33,329 nucleotides of DNA from Sphaerochaeta sp. (GTDB taxonomy: Bacteria > Spirochaetota > Spirochaetia > Sphaerochaetales > Sphaerochaetaceae), in the NCBI GenBank assembly GCA_003456855.1, contig DMOO01000112.1:1-33329 (forward strand), read 5' to 3'. Within the stretch, counting starts at the first letter, position 1. Every line of letters begins with the position of its first letter. This document shows positions 7,893 to 15,221 of the stretch, in pieces. The notes beneath the pieces were generated by a model that was not told where the DNA came from, did not search any database, and saw only the letters and a program-made list of their open reading frames with translations. A program made the position numbers and the translations under genes.

Positions 7893-8726
7893 TTATAGAG
7901 GTACGGAGACAAAGCCTTTTTCTGTAAGCTGCATCTGTTCTGTGAAGCCGATGTCCTTAAGAAGCCTCTCCGTCTCGTCGAAACAGCAGGTGACCGAGTT
8001 CACACTGTGTGTGTCGGAGGTGATCATAACAGGGGCCTTCTTCTCAAGAAGTCTCTCAAGGATGAACGGGTGTGGATACGGGGTGGATCTGTAGCCGCGG
8101 CTGATCGCTCCGGTGTTGACCTCGAAGATTCTGTCGTACTTTACGATCTGGTCTATGTAGTGAAGGACCTGATTCTGGTACTTTTTGCTGTCCTGGTCCA
8201 GAATCGGGTGCTTCTCATTGAATTTCGTGTACAGGTCTATGTGTCCGACGACGTCGAAAGGTATTGCATCTACGAATGAAAGATAGCCTGTAAAGTAATC
8301 ATCAATGAAGTCTTCAACACTTCCAAACTCTTTTATGGCATCATCAAGCATTTCCGGCTTGTAATCTATGCAAAAATACTTGCCGTTGGGTCTTGTGAAG
8401 TGGCAGGAGCCTATCGTGAAGTCGCACCTTGGGTCGATTTCAGGCAGGACATCGCCTCCATCGGGGCCCTTCACCAGGGATTCCAGCTCCATTCCCTTGA
8501 AGATTATGATCTGGTCCCTGTATTTCTGCTTCATGGCCTCGAGCTCATTGAAGTAGCCGTCCACATCCATGACCTGGCAGTCGTCGAAATCATAGTCTGT
8601 GTGGGCGTGGCTGGAGAAGCCGAACGAGATCAGGTTGCTTTTGATTGCGGCCTGGATCATCTCTTCAATCGTGTTCTTGCCGTCGCAGTAGGTGCAGTGG
8701 GCGTGGATGTTGGATCTGGTGGTCAT
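7893..8726 (-). CDS. PHP-domain phosphatase, histidinol-phosphatase HisK-like
   Basis: 277-residue cytoplasmic metal-dependent phosphoesterase of the PHP superfamily. Metal-ligand motifs are visible in order: NIHAHCTYCDG near the N-terminus, FSSHAHTD about residue 38, KGMELE, IGSCHF, DVVGHIDLY, and ITSDTHSVNS near the C-terminus. The layout matches histidinol phosphatases of the HisK/YtvP type. No other histidine-biosynthesis gene is nearby, so another phosphate substrate is possible. The ATG at 8726 has a strong GGAGG site 6 nt upstream and gives MTTRSNIHAH; the longer reading from 8783 lacks one. It is the first gene of the minus operon that continues with the 178-residue protein and DUF6062. 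Confidence 0.88.
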   Translation of the reverse strand: MTTRSNIHAHCTYCDGKNTIEEMIQAAIKSNLISFGFSSHAHTDYDFDDCQVMDVDGYFNELEAMKQKYRDQIIIFKGMELESLVKGPDGGDVLPEIDPRCDFTIGSCHFTRPNGKYFCIDYKPEMLDDAIKEFGSVEDFIDDYFTGYLSFVDAIPFDVVGHIDLYTKFNEKHPILDQDSKKYQNQVLHYIDQIVKYDRIFEVNTGAISRGYRSTPYPHPFILERLLEKKAPVMITSDTHSVNSVTCCFDETERLLKDIGFTEQMQLTEKGFVSVPL

Positions 8727-8751
8727 TGGCGCCTCCACCCATATATTATTC

Positions 8752-8764
8752 ACAAGTGACTTGT
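8752..8764. promoter_or_regulatory. 13-bp palindrome upstream of the PHP gene
   Basis: ACAAGTGACTTGT is a perfect inverted repeat around one central base, with further symmetric ATT/AAT flanks. It lies 26 bp upstream of the PHP start, in the divergent region shared with aspS, where an operator could sit. There is no direct evidence of binding. Confidence 0.3.
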
Positions 8765-8875
8765 TATTCCAGTGATGATTCAATATTGAAGAAGAAAATA
8801 CATAGTGTTAATATTTAGTCGTTATTCAGCCTTGTCACACATTACGTGCAGCTTGGCATTAAAAGAGGATTAAAA

Positions 8876-10666
8876 ATGAACTTTGATCAGAGAACCGTGA
8901 CATGTGGACAGCTCAGGGCTGCTGATGCTGGAAAGACAGTTGTCCTCAACGGATGGGTTCACCGTGACAGAAACCACGGAGCCCTTCATTTCATCAACCT
9001 TCGTGACAGATACGGAATCACCCAGGTAGTCGTTGACGATGACGCCAGCGAGGAGCTTCAGAAGACCGCTTCCGAACTCAAGATGGAATACTGCATTGCA
9101 GTTACAGGCCTTGTCAGACTGAGACCACAGAACATGATCAACCCAGACATGGAGACCGGAGAGGTCGAGGTCAAGGCTGAGAAGATCGCAATTCTCTCAC
9201 GCTGCGCCACACTTCCTTTCATGATCGACGGTGACCAGGTCGTCAACGAGGACCTCAGACTGAAGTACAGGTTCCTGGACCTGAGAAGCGAGGGTCTTCA
9301 GCAGCGAATCAAGCTCAGACACGAGTTCATCAAGGCCATCAGAGACTATCTCTGCGACGAGGGCTTCTACGAGATCGAGACCCCGACCTTGATCAGATCC
9401 ACACCAGAGGGTGCAAGAGACTTCCTTGTCCCTTCCAGAAAATATCCTGGAAAGTTCTATGCTCTTCCACAGAGCCCGCAGCTCTACAAGCAGCTTCTTA
9501 TGGTCAGCGGCTTTGACAAGTACTTCCAGATCGCCCGCTGCTACCGTGACGAGGATTCACGTGGAGACAGACAGCTCGAGTTCACACAGCTGGACCTTGA
9601 GATGAGCTTCGTGAAGCGTGACGATGTCCTTTCCCTCATGGAGAGGCTCTTCGGCTACGTCTTCCAGAGAGTCATGAACTACAAGCTTCCTGCTCACTTC
9701 AGAAGAATCGACTACTACGATGCAATGAACACCTATGGTTGCGACAAGCCGGATCTCAGATTCGGATGCGAGATCAAGGACATCAAGGACATCATCGAGA
9801 AGTCAACCTTCGACGCATACAAGGAGATCCTTGCGAACAAGGGTTCAGTCAAGGCAGTCGTGGCACCTAAGACAGAGGGCTTCGACTTCACAAGAAAGTA
9901 CCTCGATTCCGTCGGTGAGGCTGCCAAGGTCTATGGTGCAAAGTTCGTTCCGTTCATCAAGGTCGGTGCAGACAATGCCCTCAGCGGAAGCGCCGCCAAG
10001 TACTTCGCAGGTCTTGAGGCCGAGCTCTGCTCATACCTCGGTGCAAAGGAAGGCGATGTTATCTTCATGGTCGCACAGGAGTCCTGGAAGAAGTGCTGCG
10101 CCTCTGCAGGTGCCGTCAGAAGCAAGATCGGTAAGGACCTCAACCTGATCAAGCCGGGCTTCGAGTTCTGCTGGATCGTCGACTTCCCACTGTTCGAGTA
10201 CAACGAGGACGAGGGCCACTGGGAGGCTGCACACCACATGTTCAGCATGCCACAGGCCAAGTACATCCCAACACTGGAGGAGAATCCCGGAGAGGTCCGT
10301 GGAGACCTTTACGACATGGTCGTCAACGGCTACGAGTGCGCTTCAGGTTCCATCAGAATCCACGATGTGGATCTGCAGAAGAGAATCTTCAGGATCTGCA
10401 ACTTCTCGGACGAGGAGGCGGAGAAGAAGTTCGGCTTCCTGCTCAACGCCTTCAAGTTCGGACCACCACCACACGGTGGAATCGCCCCTGGCATCGACCG
10501 TATGGTCATGATCATGAGCGAGCAGAGCTCAATCAGGGAGGTCATCGCCTTCCCGAAGAACAGCTTCGCTGTCTCGCCGATGGACGATTGCCCGAACGAC
10601 GTGGACCAGAAGCAGCTTGATGAGCTGAAGATCTACTTCAAGACCGAAGAGTCTGAGAAGAACTGA
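8876..10666 (+). CDS. aspS: Aspartyl-tRNA synthetase, bacterial type
   Basis: Class II synthetase of 596 residues, the size of bacterial AspRS with the GAD insertion. The N-terminal anticodon-binding OB fold contains GWVHRDRNHG and INLRDRYG. Motif 2 is CYRDEDSRGDRQLEFTQLD and motif 3 GGIAPGIDRMVMIM, near the C-terminus. The chosen ATG at 8876 has AGAGG 7 nt upstream and starts right before the conserved region; an in-frame ATG at 8846 has no such site. The residue after RDRN is His, the position that is His31 in the non-discriminating AspRS of Pseudomonas and usually Leu in discriminating enzymes. The enzyme may therefore also mis-charge tRNA-Asn for GatCAB; this is inference. Confidence 0.97.
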   Translation: MNFDQRTVTCGQLRAADAGKTVVLNGWVHRDRNHGALHFINLRDRYGITQVVVDDDASEELQKTASELKMEYCIAVTGLVRLRPQNMINPDMETGEVEVKAEKIAILSRCATLPFMIDGDQVVNEDLRLKYRFLDLRSEGLQQRIKLRHEFIKAIRDYLCDEGFYEIETPTLIRSTPEGARDFLVPSRKYPGKFYALPQSPQLYKQLLMVSGFDKYFQIARCYRDEDSRGDRQLEFTQLDLEMSFVKRDDVLSLMERLFGYVFQRVMNYKLPAHFRRIDYYDAMNTYGCDKPDLRFGCEIKDIKDIIEKSTFDAYKEILANKGSVKAVVAPKTEGFDFTRKYLDSVGEAAKVYGAKFVPFIKVGADNALSGSAAKYFAGLEAELCSYLGAKEGDVIFMVAQESWKKCCASAGAVRSKIGKDLNLIKPGFEFCWIVDFPLFEYNEDEGHWEAAHHMFSMPQAKYIPTLEENPGEVRGDLYDMVVNGYECASGSIRIHDVDLQKRIFRICNFSDEEAEKKFGFLLNAFKFGPPPHGGIAPGIDRMVMIMSEQSSIREVIAFPKNSFAVSPMDDCPNDVDQKQLDELKIYFKTEESEKN

Positions 10667-10675
10667 GAATTCCAC

Positions 10676-10705
10676 GGGAGACCACGCAATGTGGTCTCTC
10701 TTTAT
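10676..10705 (+). terminator. Stem-loop between aspS and rsmI, weak terminator or attenuator
   Basis: GAGACCAC (10678-10685) pairs with GTGGTCTC (10691-10698) around a 5-nt loop. The following tract (TCTTTATG) is only partly T-rich, so some read-through into rsmI is expected. Confidence 0.55.
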
Positions 10706-10719
10706 GTATGGGCGGTGAT

Positions 10720-11421
10720 ATGAGTACTCTCTACATTGTTGCAACACCAATAGGCAATCTCGATGACATAAGCCTCAGGGCGATAAAGACCTTGAAGGAG
10801 GTCGATGTCATTGCGTGCGAGGACACCCGCCATACGCAGACCATGCTGACCCATCTGGAGATAACCGGAAAGCGCCTGATCGCCTGCCACGCACACAATG
10901 AGGCCGCCTCCAGCCAGGGCATCATCAATCTTATGGAGCAGGGACTGAACGTAGCGTACTGCTCCGATGCAGGCACCCCAGGTGTCAGCGACCCGGGCAG
11001 CCGTCTGGTCCGCGCAGTCCGTGAGGCAGGCTTCACCGTGGTCCCTATCCCCGGTGCCAGTGCATCCGTGACCCTTATCTCAGCCAGCGGCCTTGCAGGA
11101 AAGACCTTCACCTTCGAGGGCTTCCTGTCACCGAAGAGCGGCCGCAGAAAGACCAGACTGAAGGAGCTTCTAGAAAGAAACGAGGCCTTCATTATCTACG
11201 AATCCCCGTTCAGGATCCTCAAGACCCTCGGAGAGCTGCAGGCTCTGGACGACACCAGAAAGATTGTTCTTGGTCGTGAGATGACAAAGGCCTTCGAGCA
11301 GTTCATCTACGGGACCCCGTCGGAGGTCATCTCCCAGCTCAAGGTGGTCAAGGGCGAGTTCGCACTGGTTGTGCTTCCACCTGAGAAGAACGTCTCAGAG
11401 GAAGAGGAAGACGAAGAGTGA
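10720..11421 (+). CDS. rsmI: 16S rRNA (cytidine1402-2'-O)-methyltransferase
   Basis: SAM-dependent tetrapyrrole-methylase-fold enzyme that methylates the ribose of C1402 in the 16S rRNA decoding region. The N-terminus LYIVATPIGNLDDIS is diagnostic. It is followed by ACEDTRHT (about 34-41), SDAGTPGVSDPG (about 87-98) and PGASA, and by the C-terminal half with FEGFLSPKSGRRK and YESPFRI. At 233 residues it lacks the C-terminal extension of the E. coli protein and ends in an acidic tail. The ATG at 10720 follows GGGCGGTGAT; an in-frame ATG at 10708 is less well placed. Its stop overlaps the next start (GTGA), so the two RNA methyltransferases are coupled. Confidence 0.93.
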   Translation: MSTLYIVATPIGNLDDISLRAIKTLKEVDVIACEDTRHTQTMLTHLEITGKRLIACHAHNEAASSQGIINLMEQGLNVAYCSDAGTPGVSDPGSRLVRAVREAGFTVVPIPGASASVTLISASGLAGKTFTFEGFLSPKSGRRKTRLKELLERNEAFIIYESPFRILKTLGELQALDDTRKIVLGREMTKAFEQFIYGTPSEVISQLKVVKGEFALVVLPPEKNVSEEEEDEE

Positions 11422-12155
11422 TCACAAAGAAGAAGCTTCTGACGCTGAAAGACAGAACCCGAACCCGAAAAGTCTCAATGATACTCCATGAAGCAGCAGT
11501 CGCCTTGAAAAACAAGCAGACTGTTGACTATGAGTACATCAATGAGATCCTTCCGGTAGGTGGTTTCGAGCTGATAAACGACTGGTCAGACCCTGAAAGC
11601 ACCGCCTTCAAACTTGAGGACATGAGCCAGAAGCTCCTTTCGGACCTCGGTGCCGAGCCCTCGGACTGGGATTTCAGGGACGATGAGGGCAATCTGGATG
11701 AGAATCAGCGCACAATCCAGGACAAGGTCCTTGTTCTGGACAGAATCAGGAGTCCTTACAATGTGGGTGCGATCTTCAGAAGCGCCGAGGCCTTCGGAAT
11801 AGAAAGGATAATCCTTGTTGAAGGCACTGCATCTCCGGACCATGTGCGTGCAGAGCGAACCTCCAGAGGCACCACAGCCGTCATTCCCTGGCTGTTCATG
11901 TCCGAGGACGATACTGTGGCATTTCTCAAACAGTACAAACCAGAGGAAGTGCTTGCCCTTGAATTGGGTGGAACCGACATCAACGAGTTCCGGTTCTCCA
12001 GACGGGGTGTGGCTGTCCTTGGCTCAGAGGAGTTCGGGATCAGCCCCAACGTCCTCAGGTGCTGCGGTAGCAGGATAACCATCCCGATGGGTGGTGCAAA
12101 GGGCTCTCTGAACGTCTCAGTCGCTGCAGGCATCCTGCTGCAGAGATGGTTCTGA
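11418..12155 (+). CDS. SpoU/TrmH-family RNA 2'-O-methyltransferase
   Basis: 245-residue SPOUT methyltransferase acting on the ribose of tRNA or rRNA. The C-terminal catalytic domain shows all three family motifs: RSPYNVGAIFRSAEAFG (motif 1, about residues 111-127), VLGSEEFGI (motif 2, with the conserved Glu) and ITIPMGGAKGSLNVSVAAGI (motif 3). The first roughly 100 residues are a less conserved helical region, probably for substrate recognition. The start codon is GTG overlapping the rsmI stop by 4 bp. The sequence does not tell which nucleotide is modified. Its stop is separated by only 3 bp from the stop of the convergent DUF2442 gene. Confidence 0.9.
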   Translation: MITKKKLLTLKDRTRTRKVSMILHEAAVALKNKQTVDYEYINEILPVGGFELINDWSDPESTAFKLEDMSQKLLSDLGAEPSDWDFRDDEGNLDENQRTIQDKVLVLDRIRSPYNVGAIFRSAEAFGIERIILVEGTASPDHVRAERTSRGTTAVIPWLFMSEDDTVAFLKQYKPEEVLALELGGTDINEFRFSRRGVAVLGSEEFGISPNVLRCCGSRITIPMGGAKGSLNVSVAAGILLQRWF

Positions 12156-12158
12156 TCA

Positions 12159-12614
12159 TCACTTGATCTTTATTTCAAGATCTTTACCAAAGGCTTTCGC
12201 GATTCTCTCCAAGGTTCCAACTGATGGGTTGGAGATTCCTCTTTCAATTCTTGAGATGTCTCCCTGGTCAATTCCAGTGGCTTCTGCAAGCTCTTTCTGT
12301 GACATTCCATACTGTGCCCGAGCTTCTGCTACTGCAGAGGCTGAAGCGGAATGAAGAGACACATACTCTGTGCCAACTGTCTTTCCTTCCTGATAGATTG
12401 TCTCTGTCTCTATATCGAGGTCATCGTTCCAGACAATTCCATATGGACTCATCAATTTGCCTGATTCAAACAATGTTCTGTCTTTAAGTGCTTCCAATTG
12501 TGGATACTTATCAAACAGAACCTGCATATCATATTGCTTTACCTTTCCATCCTGGAACTTCACCTCAACGGTGGTCCCTTCCTTGAACTTCAGTGACAAT
12601 GCCTTGTGGAACAT
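12159..12614 (-). CDS. DUF2442 domain fused to XRE-type HTH, probable antitoxin
   Basis: 151-residue protein with two parts. Residues about 1-80 match DUF2442 (VEVKFQDGKVKQYDMQVLFDKYP-type segment, then SPYGIVWNDDLDIE). Residues about 90-151 form a helix-turn-helix of the XRE/Cro type (YGMSQKELAEATGIDQGDIS, then RIERGISNPSVGTLERIAKA). DUF2442 genes are commonly paired with DUF4160 genes, as here. The HTH suggests it represses its own operon. The start at 12614 begins the DUF2442 homology and follows AAGGAT; the longer reading to 12689 overlaps the upstream gene. The pair is visibly AT-richer than its surroundings, consistent with acquisition by transfer. Confidence 0.85.
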   Translation of the reverse strand: MFHKALSLKFKEGTTVEVKFQDGKVKQYDMQVLFDKYPQLEALKDRTLFESGKLMSPYGIVWNDDLDIETETIYQEGKTVGTEYVSLHSASASAVAEARAQYGMSQKELAEATGIDQGDISRIERGISNPSVGTLERIAKAFGKDLEIKIK

Positions 12615-12633
12615 AATGCTATCCTTTTCCTTT

Positions 12634-12885
12634 TTAGTCGTGGGATATCTTATGATAAATGCCTGTTTCCCACATTTCCAATAATTCATCCTTGTTTTTG
12701 AGAATGAATTCTTTTACAAGTGATTTTGCCCTTGGTGGAAAAAAGCCTTCCATCATTTCTCCTGTTTCTATGTCGAAAGGAGCATCAAAATCTTGGGTTA
12801 TTGCATGAATGTGAGGAGGGTTGTGTTCCTTGTCTCTAAGATACATCACTATCATTATCCCATAGAAGATGCTGATTGTAGGCAT
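12634..12885 (-). CDS. DUF4160 protein, possible toxin partner
   Basis: 83-residue protein with the DUF4160 hallmarks: MPTISIFYGIMIVMY, the EHNPPHIHA motif near residue 20, and the C-terminal KEFILKNKDELLEMWE. The function of DUF4160 is not established; its regular pairing with DUF2442 and small size make a toxin-antitoxin-type role plausible. An AGGAGA site precedes the ATG, and 19 bp separate it from the DUF2442-XRE gene. It is the first gene of the cassette and sits next to a promoter overlapped by a palindrome. Confidence 0.82.
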   Translation of the reverse strand: MPTISIFYGIMIVMYLRDKEHNPPHIHAITQDFDAPFDIETGEMMEGFFPPRAKSLVKEFILKNKDELLEMWETGIYHKISHD

Positions 12886-12903
12886 AGATTCTCCTATGGT
12901 CTA

Positions 12904-12933
12904 ATGATATGTGATATATACCATATTTGTAAA
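12904..12933 (-). promoter_or_regulatory. Promoter with overlapping palindromic operator for the DUF4160 pair
   Basis: On the minus strand TTTACA (12928-12933) and TATCAT (12904-12909) are spaced by 18 bp. Between and over them lies a 20-bp imperfect palindrome (12907-12926, ATAT(G) and (C)ATAT arms, 16 of 20 symmetric positions). This is the arrangement expected for autorepression by the XRE protein. Confidence 0.5.
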
Positions 12934-12966
12934 GCCTAGTCTGTTTTTATTTCGCAATCTTCTTGT

Positions 12967-13035
12967 TCATCTTCTCTGTGCTGTAACCACAACCTGCTCG
13001 TTCTTGTCCGGATCAATTATGAGCTTGAAGTCCAT
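12967..13035 (-). pseudogene. 22-codon remnant, probably the N-terminus of a LytTR regulator
   Basis: A very strong ribosome binding site (AAGGAGG, 6 nt before the ATG) leads into only 22 codons, MDFKLIIDPDKNEQVVVTAQ plus two Arg, then a stop. The segment resembles the start of small LytTR-domain DNA-binding proteins. A second in-frame ATG follows the stop region and closes after seven codons, as if the middle of a gene had been lost. Its position beside the DUF4160 cassette and the psp locus suggests a site of rearrangement. It could instead be a genuine short peptide. Confidence 0.4.
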
Positions 13036-13165
13036 CGGCTTCCTCCTTGCATCCTCAACATGACGCATTTGCCGGCGCCTGTGTTGCGATTACATGTGAA
13101 CGGTAGAAATCCGGCTGCAATCGGTAGAGGCGACCATAAGAATATGGAAGATGTAGGAGGGGAGG

Positions 13166-13180
13166 TGGTAAATTTCACCA
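13166..13180. promoter_or_regulatory. Probable PspF enhancer site upstream of the first pspA
   Basis: TGGTAAATTTCACCA, a near-perfect palindrome, centred about 108 bp upstream of the predicted sigma54 start of the first pspA. The same element (TGGTTAAATTTACCA) recurs at 15051-15065 before the second pspA, at a similar distance. Confidence 0.65.
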
Positions 13181-13255
13181 ACTTGGGGGAAAAGAAAAAC
13201 AGAGTCAATTTCGCTCTCGTTCCAAGTCTTTATGAACAAAGGAATTGCGTAGACT

Positions 13256-13270
13256 TGGCACGGGTTTTGC
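13256..13270 (+). promoter_or_regulatory. Sigma54 (-24/-12) promoter of the first pspA
   Basis: TGGCAC, 5 bp, TTGC followed by A matches the sigma54 consensus. The GG (13257-13258) and GC (13269-13270) are 12 bp apart. The predicted transcript starts near 13281-13282. Confidence 0.85.
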
Positions 13271-13280
13271 AACTATGTGA

Positions 13281-13297
13281 GTGTCCGGCAAGGACGC
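13281..13297 (+). other. 5'-terminal hairpin of the first pspA mRNA
   Basis: GTGTCC pairs with GGACGC (one G-U) around GGCAA, located at the predicted transcription start. It may protect the mRNA 5' end. The second pspA mRNA has an unrelated hairpin in the equivalent place. Confidence 0.45.
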
Positions 13298-13324
13298 TGA
13301 AAAACGAAACAAGGAGATTTTGAT

Positions 13325-13990
13325 ATGAACGCATTTAGAAGAATCCACGACATTTTCGGTTCAAACGTGAACCATGCACTTGATAAGCTTGAGGATCCGG
13401 CAAAGATGATCCGCTACACCATCGTTGAGATGGAGAAGAGCTTGGACAAGGCAAAGGCATCTGCAGCAGAGACCAAGGCCAACATCTCAGCCAGAGAGGC
13501 TGAGTACAAGGTACAGAAAGAGGCCGCAGGTCGTTGGGATGTAAGAGCACAGCTTGCTGTGAAGAACGGAAAGGACGATCTTGCCCGCGAGGCCATCGGC
13601 GAGAAGCAGAACGCAGCATCAAAGGCAGCAGCCCTTGAGACCGAAATCGCAGAGCTGAAGAACATCAATGCAAGCCAGGAGGGCCAGATCATCAAGCTGA
13701 CCGAGAAGCTCAACGAGGTCAAGAGCAAGGAGAGAACACTCGTTGCACGTGCACAGCATGCCAAAGAGAAGATCAAGATCGAGAAGCAGATCAATTCCAC
13801 CGATTGCGGCGCTGCAATCAAGCGTTTCAATGAGATGGAGGAGAAGGTCGAGCGCCTTGAGGCTGAGGCTGCAGTGGCTGCAAAGAGCTATGAGAACGAG
13901 AGCAAGTTCACAGAGATGGAGAACAATGAGAGCGTCGAGAGCGAGCTCCAGGCCCTGAAGGCACAGCTGGCTGAAAAGAAGGACGCCTAA
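13325..13990 (+). CDS. PspA/IM30 family protein, first paralogue
   Basis: 221-residue, almost entirely helical protein of the PspA/Vipp1 (ESCRT-III-like) family, which coats stressed inner membrane. The start NAFRRIHDIFGSNVNHALDK forms the amphipathic helix, and LEDPAKMIRYTIVEMEKSL is the family's next conserved segment. A long coiled coil with KNGKDDLAREAI follows. The C-terminus is charged (ELQALKAQLAEKKDA). The ATG follows AAGGAG by 8 nt, the same layout as the second paralogue. It is expressed from its own sigma54 promoter and has no partner gene in its transcript. Its stop codon directly abuts that of the convergent pspF with no intervening base. PspA in enterobacteria binds and inhibits PspF; here either paralogue could do so. 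Confidence 0.92.
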   Translation: MNAFRRIHDIFGSNVNHALDKLEDPAKMIRYTIVEMEKSLDKAKASAAETKANISAREAEYKVQKEAAGRWDVRAQLAVKNGKDDLAREAIGEKQNAASKAAALETEIAELKNINASQEGQIIKLTEKLNEVKSKERTLVARAQHAKEKIKIEKQINSTDCGAAIKRFNEMEEKVERLEAEAAVAAKSYENESKFTEMENNESVESELQALKAQLAEKKDA

Positions 13991-15049
13991 TCAAGGGACT
14001 TTGTGATGCTTTCGATAGAGACCGCGGAACTGGTCGTAGGTGATCTTCATCAGATTAGCTGCTTCACGCTGATTGCCGTTGGCCTGCTGCATTGCACGCT
14101 GAACAAAGCTCTTTTCAAGGGACTCCTTGACATCATTAAGGCTGTCAAGCGGAAGAGTATCAAACGAAAACTCCTTCTGGCTTGCCTGTTGTGACTGGAA
14201 ATCACTACCTATAACTTGAGTATTTAGCTCGGTTTTTTCATTCTTATCTTCAACTGGGGCATCGTTGCTTACTTTTGTATATGGATTCTCAAAAGGATCC
14301 AGCTGCAGGGAGGTGATGATGCCCCCTTTGCTTCTGTAGACGGCCCTCTCAACGGTGTTCTTCAGCTCTCTGACGTTGCCAGGCCAGTTGTAGGACAGCA
14401 TCTTGCGCTGGACCTCCTCAGAGAACACCGGAAGGTCGTCATGACCGCATTCCATGGCCATTCTCTGGCCGAAATAGTTGGCAAGAAGCAGAATGTCATC
14501 GCCGCGCTCCCTGAGTGGCGGGATGAAGATGACCTCGAAGCTCAGTCTGTCCAGCAGGTCCTCCTTGAACTTGCCTTCCTTGCACATCTGCCTGAGATCC
14601 GCATTGGTTGCACCTATAATCCTTACATCAGCCTCATGGGTCACTGAGGAGCCTACACGTTCGTAGGTTCCGTACTCGACGACTCTGAGGATCTTCTCCT
14701 GAACCTGGATTGGTATGTTTCCGATTTCGTCCAGAAAGAGAGTGCCGCCTTGGGCCTCTTCAAAGCGGCCCTTTCTGGTTTTATTGGCTCCGGTGAAAGC
14801 GCCCTGTTCATAACCGAACAGTTCGCTTTCAATCAGAGTCGGGGCAAGGGCTGCGCAGTTGACGGTCACTAGGTTCTTCTGCCAACGCTTGGAAAGATAA
14901 TGCAGACGGCTTGCTGCCATCTCCTTTCCACTACCGCGTTCTCCAATGACAAGAACGCTCCTGTCCACTGAGGCCGCGTCGGCGATTCTTTGCTGGAAGT
15001 CGAGGAAAACCTCCGATTCTCCTATGTAACTGTCCTTATAACTGCTCAC
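13991..15049 (-). CDS. pspF: PspF-type sigma54 enhancer-binding activator
   Basis: 352-residue AAA+ activator without an N-terminal receiver or sensor domain, as in PspF. Visible: Walker A GERGSGKE (36-43), [13 protein letters not shown] with the sigma54-contacting loop, Walker [38 protein letters not shown], and a C-terminal Fis-type HTH ([20 protein letters not shown]). I chose GTG at 15049 because the protein then begins [11 protein letters not shown] like E. coli PspF (MAEYKDNLLGE) and places Trp in SKRWQ at residue 56, the position of the PspA-contacting Trp56. An in-frame TTG at 15085 gives a longer form. Neither start has a good ribosome binding site. The enhancer palindrome directly abuts the start, suggesting autorepression. 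Confidence 0.9.
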   Translation of the reverse strand: MSSYKDSYIGESEVFLDFQQRIADAASVDRSVLVIGERGSGKEMAASRLHYLSKRWQKNLVTVNCAALAPTLIESELFGYEQGAFTGANKTRKGRFEEAQGGTLFLDEIGNIPIQVQEKILRVVEYGTYERVGSSVTHEADVRIIGATNADLRQMCKEGKFKEDLLDRLSFEVIFIPPLRERGDDILLLANYFGQRMAMECGHDDLPVFSEEVQRKMLSYNWPGNVRELKNTVERAVYRSKGGIITSLQLDPFENPYTKVSNDAPVEDKNEKTELNTQVIGSDFQSQQASQKEFSFDTLPLDSLNDVKESLEKSFVQRAMQQANGNQREAANLMKITYDQFRGLYRKHHKVP

Positions 15050-15050
15050 A

Positions 15051-15065
15051 TGGTTAAATTTACCA
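15051..15065. promoter_or_regulatory. Probable PspF enhancer site between pspF and the second pspA
   Basis: TGGTTAAATTTACCA, palindromic and shared with 13166-13180. It is centred about 117 bp upstream of the predicted start of the second pspA transcript, and 1 bp away from the pspF GTG. A further symmetric TTGG...CCAA pair follows at about 15069-15085. Confidence 0.65.
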
Positions 15066-15148
15066 CATTTGGTTATTTTTGCCAATATTTCTTGACTTGT
15101 TTGTCCTTAAATATTGAATAACTTGCTTTTTTTGCTGATAATTGGACT

Positions 15149-15163
15149 TGGCACGGCTTTTGC
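15149..15163 (+). promoter_or_regulatory. Sigma54 (-24/-12) promoter of pspA2-pspC
   Basis: TGGCAC, 5 bp, TTGC followed by T. It is nearly identical in sequence to the promoter of the first pspA (TTGGCACGG..TTTTGC shared). The predicted transcript starts near 15174-15175. Confidence 0.87.
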
Positions 15164-15176
15164 TATATGTTTTGTG

Positions 15177-15194
15177 TCAACGGATCGCCGTTGA
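15177..15194 (+). other. 5'-terminal hairpin of the pspA2-pspC mRNA
   Basis: TCAACGG pairs perfectly with CCGTTGA around ATCG, two or three bases after the predicted transcription start. About 13 nt further on comes the AAGGAG site. Confidence 0.5.
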
Positions 15195-15221
15195 TCGAGA
15201 CTGAAACAAGGAGATTTGAAC

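Noticed and set aside
13036..13165. Possible extra gene between the LytTR-like stub and the psp enhancer
   Set aside because: Only unsupported short frames are present. Apart from a CGGTAGA direct repeat about 20 bp apart I see nothing recognisable here.
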